A stretch of 14,337 nucleotides of DNA from Gyrodactylus bullatarudis (lineage: Eukaryota > Platyhelminthes > Monogenea > Gyrodactylidea > Gyrodactylidae): contig SSNU01000268.1 of NCBI GenBank assembly GCA_012064415.1, positions 21,355 through 35,691 of the forward strand, in the 5' to 3' direction. The translations under genes were made by a program, and so were the position numbers. Position 1 is the first letter of the stretch, and each line of letters opens with the position of its first letter. Below, piece after piece: positions 7,202-14,337 of this stretch. Below the pieces are notes generated by a model, which worked only from the letters and a program-made list of their open reading frames with translations, had not been told where the DNA came from and made no database searches.

Positions 7202-8395
7202 TTACATTTCATACTCTGATGGGAAGGGAATTATTTTTGCTTTTTTCGAAGAGCTCTTTGTCTTTTTAAATATCCATAATGTATCCAAAGATAAGAGATA
7301 GATAAGACGCTTCCTGAAACTTTTCGATGATAGAAAATAAATCAGACAATTAACTCCATTATTAGAATACGCTAGCATGACGAGTAATTGGCCCAGGCCA
7401 AATATTGTATCATGAAGTTCATTGTTCCGTTTGAGCATGTACTCATTTTCAATAATCGAGAAAATGCATAGCGGTGTTGTAGTGATCAAATGGAATATAC
7501 TCACCGGAATAAGGAGACGTGTAGCCTGTTGACTTGTGGAATCATAGCTCTTCTTAAGTTTTATTGATGAATTTATGCGATGTGTATTCATCCATCCATA
7601 AATTCGTAATAATTTCGCCTTGCGTAATACTTTGAGTAGGGCAATATTCAAGTATAATAAGAGAATTGTTGGAAGAATACTATAGACAATTATGTCCAAG
7701 ACAAAGAAAGATTTTCGTAATGGTGAACTCTCATCTGTGTCGCAGATTGGGAAACCTTTCTTCTTCTCGATTAGCTTGAGTGAGTTTATGGGTAATGCAT
7801 TCTTGACGACAATCATGATAACCACAATAATCCATACCGAGGCCTTTTTCCAACCACTCCAGATGAACTGAGCCTTGTGTGGGAATCCAGCCTGAATGTA
7901 TCTTTCAAGAGTTAGTAGACACAAGACCCATGTTGCAAAATCACGCGAGGCATATGTGGTCAGGATATGCATTTGACAGAATCTAACTCCTAGATTCATT
8001 CTCATATCGTAATTGAAAATAAATAGAATTAAATATCTAACTGGATTAATCCACAAGGATATTGTATCTGCAATAGAGAGAGTGGAAAAGATGATCCATG
8101 ATGTCTGACGTTTATATCTGAAGGATGAAGGAACATGTCGGAGAGTATCACTGTCCCCAGATTCACATCGGTTAACATTACCCTTCAAGGAACGAATTGA
8201 AAAATACTCATCTTTGCACAGTTTCTTATGCTGATAACGACGTCGGTTATGACTACGACCAAAGCCCAATATGGCCAGGAGACTAAGGATATTTCCAATT
8301 GTCCCGAACAATATGAGTATAGTAAAGTATGGAATGCCAACTAGTCGAACAATTGATATAAAATTTGTACTGGTACTGTTGATTGTGGAATTCAT
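7202..8395 (-). CDS. Rhodopsin-family GPCR, peptide-receptor-like orphan
   Basis: One uninterrupted exon encodes 397 residues with all seven helices. TM1 is about 18-43 (GNILS, N35). TM2 is about 100-125 (LSIAD, D110). TM3 is about 141-163, starting at C140 and ending in ERY (164-166) instead of DRY. TM4 is about 183-203 (W188), TM5 about 230-257 (P242), TM6 about 291-315 (P308) and TM7 about 332-355. C218 can form the usual disulfide with C140. TM7 ends NCLIY (349-353), with cysteine replacing the proline of NPxxY, followed by a basic helix 8 (SFRKRL). Two NST glycosylation sites occupy the N-terminus, which has no signal peptide. An in-frame TAA at 8414-8416 supports the start. The TM3/TM7 style resembles invertebrate FMRFamide-type and related orphan peptide receptors; the ligand is unknown. 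The first intracellular loop is about 50 residues, far longer than normal. Confidence 0.85.
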   Translation of the reverse strand: MNSTINSTSTNFISIVRLVGIPYFTILILFGTIGNILSLLAILGFGRSHNRRRYQHKKLCKDEYFSIRSLKGNVNRCESGDSDTLRHVPSSFRYKRQTSWIIFSTLSIADTISLWINPVRYLILFIFNYDMRMNLGVRFCQMHILTTYASRDFATWVLCLLTLERYIQAGFPHKAQFIWSGWKKASVWIIVVIMIVVKNALPINSLKLIEKKKGFPICDTDESSPLRKSFFVLDIIVYSILPTILLLYLNIALLKVLRKAKLLRIYGWMNTHRINSSIKLKKSYDSTSQQATRLLIPVSIFHLITTTPLCIFSIIENEYMLKRNNELHDTIFGLGQLLVMLAYSNNGVNCLIYFLSSKSFRKRLIYLLSLDTLWIFKKTKSSSKKAKIIPFPSEYEM

Positions 8396-10026
8396 GTGTA
8401 GAAAAATATTTGTTTATGCTTTCAGGTTGAAGTTCAGTTCTATCAATCCATGTATCAAGATTGATTGAACCAGAATCTCTGTAATACTAAATATATTGAG
8501 AAATCTATTAGAAAAAGATAGGATAACTCATTGGCCAATCAGATTTGAGATGGGATTTTTCTCGTGAATATCATTATAAAAATACTACTACTACTTTTAA
8601 AGAATGGTAAATTGTAGAAATGTATATTTTGCGAATTTAATATAGAAGAAATCGAGGCATATTATCATAGGAATCCAGATTGGTTTAGCTTAATACATAT
8701 ATATCATATGTAATAAAGATTTTATATTTCCTTTGGGAAAATCTTTTAGAAATAATAAATTTATTAATATTTGTGTGATAAAAATAAGACTTTCTACAAA
8801 CAGACCGAGTCGAGATCCGGTCGATGAATAAATAGCAGATTAAATTCTAAAGATTCTAAAAGGTTTATCATTAAAAAAAGAAAGATTAAATCAATAATTT
8901 AACATTTAGATAAGATATTGCACTGATATTCATCAAAAACCTAATAATCTTCAGAATATATTTTTCTTTTTTTATATTTCCTGAAAATAATAAAGTTTTG
9001 CTATGCGAAAATGTGATCTTCCAAAGAAAAATAATTATTATTATTTTTACACTTTGTGATCGCAATTAAAATTTTGTACTTCTTAAGAACTTTATTTAAA
9101 TCTAGAAAAATCCTTTGAGACAAAATAAGAGTGCGAAATGATTAATTTTTCTAGAGCTCGATCCATTTTTGAAGAGTTTAGAAATTTTGTTTTCAAACGT
9201 AAATGGTGGAAAAGAAATAGGTGGCCCAAACAATATCACATAATCTATTTTATAACTAAAATGGGATAGAATGAATAGAATTTCATTCAGAATCCTTTTA
9301 TCAATTTTGAATTTTTTTCTCGATTGGTTTTCTTATCGTCTCAATAGGGTTAATTAGAGTAGAAATTTTGAAAGTAACCTTGCAGCAAAATTTCTAAGTT
9401 TATTTTCATTCTTCTCATAATAGAGCTTAGTAGTACTGATCGAATCGAGAGAAAATTCTCTTTTTATTGACTACTAAAAAAGTGACAGAAATTGCCAAAA
9501 AATGAAGATTTAGAAATTTTTTTTTCCCTAATATTTTTTACTTTTTATGATTTTTTTTCTGGAAAATCGCATTTTTTTCACCAAAACTGATTAACAAAGA
9601 TCTTTCTAAAAATCGATGCTTATGGGTATTTAGTGATCATCTGATTGAGGTCCATCAAAATAGGTAATTTTGACTTTTGATATTGAATATTGTCCAAGTA
9701 TGTAGCTAAATTTTTTTCTATCCTACAGACAATTAGTTTTGATTGCAGAGAATATAAGAAATCGAAAAAACATAACTTAAAAGCAATCACAGTTTGAGAG
9801 TAATTATGATTGATTTGATGTTACTTAGGGAAAAAATCATATACCAGATCATAAATCACCCAGAGTTTTCAAATTAAGTTGGCTTACATTTTTTTCAAAT
9901 TGTTATTATGAAACCATTCATAAACCTTTGATTTATACGCGATATTTGACAACAACGTAAGCCATAACTTACCAGTTTTGTAATATTGGCGTAATTCAAC
10001 CAACAAATTAATGACCTTAGAACTGA
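8396..10026. other. AT-rich intergenic DNA, 1.6 kb
   Basis: This would include the receptor's 5' UTR and promoter, immediately above 8395. Otherwise I see poly-T/poly-A runs (for example around 9518-9590), a (TAC)n microsatellite near 8583-8595, and small hairpins at 8803-8822 and 9428-9475. No open frame shows family motifs or sensible composition, and no RNA gene is recognised. Confidence 0.3.
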
Positions 10027-10077
10027 AGAGGGCTAATCTATAAAACATTTGTCCCCTCTTGTTTTGCAATAATTTCT

Positions 10078-10251
10078 ATGAATGACAAAGAGACTAAGGG
10101 CTTTTTAACATCGATAATAAAAAGACCAGCACGAATCAAAGTAAACTTAGAGAGAAATAAGAGTGGACAACTGTTCTCTAATTTAACTCTGAAGAGAGCT
10201 TTGAAGGCATCTGAGAACAAGAATTCAGTTTCACACACTTTTAAGGTTTAA
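10078..10251 (+). CDS. Small unrecognised ORF, doubtful
   Basis: ATG at 10078 opens 57 codons (MNDKETKGFLTSIIKRPARI... to ...SVSHTFKV). The frame is open back to 10027. The product is hydrophilic and basic with an even mix of residues, which is more protein-like than the two hydrophobic frames on the opposite strand at the same place. There is no recognisable domain, no clear splice site and no conserved neighbour. It could be an exon of an unseen gene, transposon debris or chance. Confidence 0.2.
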   Translation: MNDKETKGFLTSIIKRPARIKVNLERNKSGQLFSNLTLKRALKASENKNSVSHTFKV

Positions 10252-11309
10252 GAAAAATTCGGATATGAGAATATTTAAGAACAAGTAAAGGGGTTTTCCG
10301 TTTTTATAGAATAGATGAGATTCCCCAATATCTATTTTTCAATCAATTTTACCGCTTAAAGATTAAAATAAATTGGGACGATCCGAGATCAGCTCAAACA
10401 GATGGTTCTTTCAAAAATTTAAAAGTGATAACTAGCTTTTGAAATCAAAAAAATTTTCAGATCTAAATTTGAAAATGTATTCTTAAATATTGATTGGGAT
10501 TTTCAATAGTTTTGAAAAACAAGATATTCCCAAATTCATCGAGAATAGTTGTACTTTAGAGATAACAAAAAATGGATGTGATTTTGAGAACTGAAAAGAA
10601 TCTTAAATATACTTCAAAGGGAATTAAAGCATCAAAGGGAAGTTTTCAAATTGAAATAGAAATTTCTTTTCATCCTTTTGCTACAAACTCGCAAAGTTCG
10701 TTTGTCCTTCAAATCGTACAAAAGGTAAATTTTTATAAACTTTTTGAACCACTGAACTGCTCAATGATTTAATTTTGTCTGTGAGGTTATTTCCAACATT
10801 GATTTTTATCTGTGTAATCAAAGTCATAGTCATAAGTCATTATTCCTGTAGTTATAATTACGATTATAATTATTGGTTTTCAGAGTGTCGAAAATTTCTA
10901 AAAACTTTCTGAAACTTTTGAAACCAGGCAAAATTTCAACGATTTGAGAAAAAATCGAAAATAAGCTTTTGGAAAAATTAGAAGTCATTTGAGCTGAAAG
11001 TAGGAGTCATAAAATTCCATTCTAAACCACATTTTCACCCAGGGATAAATGAAATTGAACCTAGTGTATATGCGAGGTTTTTGAAGAGTTGATTACCTGT
11101 TGCCAGACTCAAAATGATTTAGTTTGTTTTTATGCTGAATTAGATTTGAAAAATTGGCTTGTATTAAATCAATATTCTGATTTCTCACCATTCAACGAAC
11201 GTTTTCCGGTTTTATAGGCTTTTTTTTAATTTTCATTCAGAAATATAGGGCACATTTCATGTTTTTCAAGGATATTTTGAAAACAAAAATTTCACCCCTT
11301 TTAATTAAC
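10252..11309. other. AT-rich intergenic DNA, nothing firm
   Basis: A 66-codon frame at 10572-10772 ends near a possible GTAAAT donor but has no family resemblance. The part just before 11310 is probably the decayed 5' side of the LINE copy that follows, as the frame stays open from about 11226. Confidence 0.25.
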
Positions 11310-11805
11310 TTGACTATCGACCAGGCTAGATATATCGAAAGAATTCAAAGTAGACTTCTTTATTCTCTCTACCCTGAACTTAATTCATACAATGCCCGCA
11401 TTTCGGCGTCTGGCCTCAATCCTTTATGAGTCTGTCGTTACGCTTTCATCATAAAAAAATTCTCTGATTCTTCGATCAGAATTGAAAGGTCTTACAATCT
11501 AAGAAATATGTCTTATGGAAATAACTACCTACTCTCTACCTATAATAAACTTAACGATAAATATGACTTATCTAATTGTGACAACCTAAACTCGATTAAA
11601 AATATTATGAAACATATTCGATCTAAAATCGACTACACCTACACTCTCCTATATCCTGATCTTCATTAAGTAGAAACTACCAAGTGCTATTCGATTAAAC
11701 TTTTCAGATTTACATCCAACACTAAACCATCGAAGATATTTTACTCCAAAAGCCAATTCGATCGCAATCAAAAACTCTTTCAAGACTATGTTTGCATCCT
11801 TATAA
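11310..11805 (+). pseudogene. LINE (non-LTR) reverse transcriptase, C-terminal remnant
   Basis: The frame from 11310 reads ARYIERIQSRLLYSLYPELN, SYNARISASGLNPL, then an in-frame TGA (11427-11429), then CRYAFIIKKFSDSS ... YLLSTYNKL ... DLSNCDNLNSIKNI, ending at TAA 11667-11669. This aligns motif by motif with the minus-strand LINE at 13556-14176 (ERVQ, LYP, SYN, SGL-P, AFI, FS-SS, LLSTY, DLSN). The TGA sits where that copy has tryptophan (TGG). After a frame change at about 11670-11677 the tail LPSAIRLNFSDLHP...FKTMFASL follows to TAA 11803-11805, typical of the LP..IR...F end of such ORF2 proteins. It is a dead, 5'-truncated copy. Confidence 0.65.
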
Positions 11806-12971
11806 TGATAAACCATTAAATGATTAATTATTTATTTGTATTCTCCATTAGTATTTTGTTGCATTTCTTATTTTTCAATATAGGTTTTATTCTAACAAAA
11901 CAAAAAAAAATTTGCTTCCTGATTAGACATGGCTGATATATAAATTAAAGATTCTAATTCATAAAAAGTTAAAAATGACATTTTTAAATCATTAACATGA
12001 AAATGATTACGACGTTTTTAAATCGGATCATTTTCATCAACTGCAGAAATAAAATTCAAAGATCTATTAAAAATAGTGGATTTTCAAAATTTTTAATAGC
12101 GATTCATTGACGTTTAAAATTTTTAAAGTGACACTACTGATGTGATCCTTTAAGAAATTGTGTATTTAGTGTTTTAATATATTCTCTTCCAACTTTTGAA
12201 TTTAATTTTGATCAAAACTTCTTATTTCAATCAAAAAGTGAATGGAAAAGATTGGATTCAGTCATTAACTCAAGATTTAAAAAAATTCCACCTGGATTAC
12301 TATTTATCTGTGTAATACACAAGTTATACAATCAAGAGAAAAAATCAAACCTATTATTACTTGTCGATTAAATAGTAAAGTAAGTTGAAGAATCTTTAAT
12401 AAAGATAATTTCGAATTTTTTGTCTAATGTTGATCATTTCGAATCAATAAAATCATTGAAACAATTGAAATAAAAAAACGAAAATTCGGCGCATTTTCAA
12501 TTACCAGACGATTGAGTATTTGTATAACAGGTAGGTGAAATTTAAACCTCAATAAATTTCAAAACATAGAGCTAGTTGACATGAAAATGAGAATTTACTG
12601 TTTTTACAAAAAATACTTTCAGTAGATAGTCAGGAACACAAATATTTTTTGTATCCAACTATGATATGAGCAATAGGTTGTCGAATAAAAAGATTTCCGG
12701 AAAAAGTTCAATCTAAAAAAATTAGCAATTTTCGGAATTAAAAAAATGCTCTGATTTACCTGATTTGAAAGATTTGAATCATTAGACAAAGAATTCGAAT
12801 TCACCTAAAGGTTTACATAAATTAGTCATTACTGTGGGACATCGAAGAACAATGATCTAAATTTAGAATTTTTTCACTCAACCTCTATGACCAAATTCGA
12901 ATTATTTCAACAGCCTCTGAGCTCATTTCATCTTGGAATAGTTTTTCGAACACAGATTAGGTTTATATAGG
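11806..12971. other. AT-rich DNA with an A-rich tract
   Basis: An A-rich tract (about 11894-11910) lies about 90 bp after the LINE tail and could be its poly(A) tail. The remainder shows no convincing gene. The minus-strand frame at 12619-12804 contains a tiny N/S-rich piece between a TTTAG acceptor and a CAG|GTAAAT donor, too short to support. Confidence 0.3.
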
Positions 12972-13220
12972 TTATATAAGAAATTTTTCTTTCACCCATA
13001 CATCTATGCTGTCGTCATTAGGGTTTTTGTACAAAACGGAAAAATTAGAAATTGAAGCTGTATGATCTTCTTGTCTAAGATGCGTTGTAACCTCAGTATC
13101 CTTCTTCAGATGATCCTCCGCTCGTGTAGATAATTTCCTAATAGTTCTACCTATATATGAGCCTCCACAATCACATTGGAATTTGTAAACTAATAGAGTT
13201 TTCTCCTCTGGCTTCAGCAA
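12972..13220 (-). pseudogene. Third Penelope-type GIY-YIG remnant
   Basis: An 82-residue frame reads EKTLLVYKFQCDCGGSYIGR, then TIRKLSTRAEDHL, then TTHLRQEDH and FSVLYKN, ending VKEKFLI and a stop. This matches the Penelope-like endonuclease in order: VYKF.C.CG (GIY strand with paired cysteines), SYIGRT (YIG strand), R..DHL (catalytic-type arginine and distal histidine), H...H, F.vLY, and E.FLI. It is the best preserved of the three in the window; the active-site strands look intact. The first codon is TTG after an in-frame TAG, or after a TTTAG acceptor, so the true start is not here. The reverse transcriptase was not found upstream. The tail stops just before the expected 'kP.lN' ending. 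Confidence 0.7.
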
Positions 13221-13555
13221 ATCCTAAACAATAGCTAAACAATCTCTGAATTTTAAATACAATTTTCAATTTTTGGTTTGAAGTAGTGACATTTATTATA
13301 TAAAAATAAAAATAAATAAAATAGATCTGTACAATGGAAAATTCTGAGCAGATAATGAATGTTCATGTATAGTTCTTCCTTCTAATGATGTATGACTACT
13401 AATGAACTGCGAATACTCCATGTCTCATTTACACAACTTCATGAGCTACTGCAGAAAATCCAAACTCACTAGAACGTAACCTCAGTAAAAAAGACTGTTA
13501 ATGGAGTACCATGGATAAACTTTTCAAAAAAATGTAAGATCCCAAAAACAGAGGA
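13221..13555. other. Probable LINE 3' UTR and spacer
   Basis: On the minus strand this follows the LINE ORF stop and contains an AATAAA (13292-13297) and an AAAAT-type simple repeat (about 13299-13323), consistent with the 3' end of the retroelement. No gene is seen. Confidence 0.35.
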
Positions 13556-14337
13556 TTAATTTTTTAAATGAAGTTCAGATTTGAGAAGGGTAGAGGAATA
13601 ATTAAGTTTTTCTCTTATATAAGAAATTATTATTTTTAAATTTGATAGATCATCACAATCACGAAATTCAAAAATAGAGTCAAGGAGTCTATAGGTAGAG
13701 AGTAGATAATGGTAAGTGAAAGATGGGTTTCTAAGTGCATAGCTCACCGGAGCCAAAGATGAGCTATTGGAGAAAGTCTTAAAGATAAAAGCTATTCTAC
13801 GAATCCAAATTGGATCAAGACCTGATGTTATAATCAAGACGTTATAAGAGTCAAGGGTGGGGTATAAAAAGTGAAGGAATCTATACTGAACTCTTTCTAA
13901 TTCAACGGAAGCAGAGTTCGTAATGAAGGGTAGAAGAAGAGCTACATAATCAAAGTGAGGAAGTGCAAAACACTTGAAAGCTAGTATCTTCAGATCCCTG
14001 ATATTAGTGAAACGATTGATTATGTAGCAAACAGTTTTAAGGGGATTAATTTTTGTAAGAGGTGCAATTTTAAGGGAAGAGTCAATCTCAAAATCAAGAT
14101 CAATAGTGGATGAAACAAATTCACCAGGTAAATGAAGATTAGAGAGGAAGGGTTCAGGGAGATTGATTGGGGTCATTATTTTGCACTTGTTCCTATTAAT
14201 TTCCAGTCCCTTTTTTCAAGAGATGTCTTCAGTAATGAAAAAAAATTGTTGATAGCAAGTATATCAACCATGTTTTTAACTGGATATACAAATTTCAGAT
14301 CATCGGCATACTTAAATATTTTACCAAGATTACTAGG
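13556..14337 (-). mobile_element. LINE (non-LTR) reverse transcriptase, partial, frameshifted
   Basis: The window edge cuts this minus-strand element. At 14299-14310 it encodes YADD within FKYADDLKFVYP, the catalytic box of the reverse-transcriptase palm. The frame then breaks at a six-base A-run (T's at 14211-14216 on the plus strand). The sensible reading resumes as LEINRNKCKIMTPINLP and continues unbroken for about 200 codons to TAA 13556-13558. This includes the thumb region (DFEIDSSLKI...KTVCYIINRF), the HFDYVALLLPF segment, LERVQYRFLHFLYP and SGLDPIWIRR. The ATG at 14176 is not a true start. Jockey/CR1-like clades have a similar layout, but the clade is not fixed. In life the protein copies its own RNA into DNA at the target site. 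One frame change suggests an inactive or mis-sequenced copy. Confidence 0.75.

Noticed and set aside
8118..8181. Possible 64-nt intron in the GPCR first loop
   Set aside because: Splice sites look acceptable, but its length is not a multiple of three and removal would break the receptor frame.
8271..8468. Plus-strand 65-codon frame opposite the GPCR start
   Set aside because: Antisense to TM1 and the N-terminus of the receptor; no independent support.
9428..9475. Nested hairpin with TTAGTAG/CTACTAA and AGAGAA/TTCTCT arms
   Set aside because: Short arms are expected by chance in AT-rich DNA and no function or repeat copies are visible.
9884..10238. Two overlapping minus-strand frames
   Set aside because: Hydrophobic, AT-driven composition with no motif; the plus-strand frame in the same place is more protein-like and even that is doubtful.
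10572..10772. 66-codon plus-strand frame
   Set aside because: No recognisable family; the possible GTAAAT donor near its end is weak evidence in AT-rich DNA.
12619..12804. 61-codon minus-strand frame, N/S-rich
   Set aside because: Starts at TTG and is low complexity; the tiny acceptor-donor bounded piece inside it is probably chance.

Overview
The window looks like AT-rich genomic DNA from an invertebrate animal. It contains a metazoan seven-helix receptor, very short GT-AG introns (about 46-72 nt), no bacterial-style operons, and many decayed animal transposable elements. The mix of compact introns, an orphan peptide-type receptor and Penelope-type retroelement debris would fit a rotifer-like or other small-genome invertebrate, but nothing here fixes the phylum.

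Left part (1-2835) is a transposon graveyard. It holds T/G-rich degenerate repeats at the very start, a short piggyBac-like MITE bounded by TTAA (about 249-467), and two minus-strand remnants of the GIY-YIG endonuclease domain of Penelope-like retroelements (684-1061 and 1668-1878). Two arms of an imperfect inverted repeat (about 1206-1415 and 1870-2055) flank the second remnant. Centre-left (2950-5896) is a multi-exon hAT-family DNA-transposase gene on the plus strand. It has two BED-like zinc fingers, the catalytic core and the C-terminal dimerisation region. In-frame stops and frame changes suggest a pseudogene.

The centre (5941-6593) holds what looks like a small divergent gene pair that is easy to miss. 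On the minus strand is a two-exon gene for a 111-residue zinc-finger-like protein (5941-6322). On the plus strand is a 50-codon first exon with a near-perfect splice donor (6420-6569). Their start codons are only 97 bp apart, so they probably share a promoter. Next, on the minus strand, is the one clearly intact gene: a single-exon rhodopsin-family GPCR of 397 residues (7202-8395), with an unusually long first intracellular loop.

The right part (8396-14337) is mostly AT-rich DNA without recognisable genes. It carries two diverged copies of one non-LTR retrotransposon (LINE) family in opposite orientations (11310-11805 plus; 13556-14337 minus, cut by the window edge and reaching the reverse-transcriptase YADD box), and a third Penelope-type GIY-YIG remnant (12972-13220 minus). 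I saw no tRNA, rRNA or CRISPR array. The receptor and the divergent pair are the only likely host genes, and nothing ties them into a common pathway.
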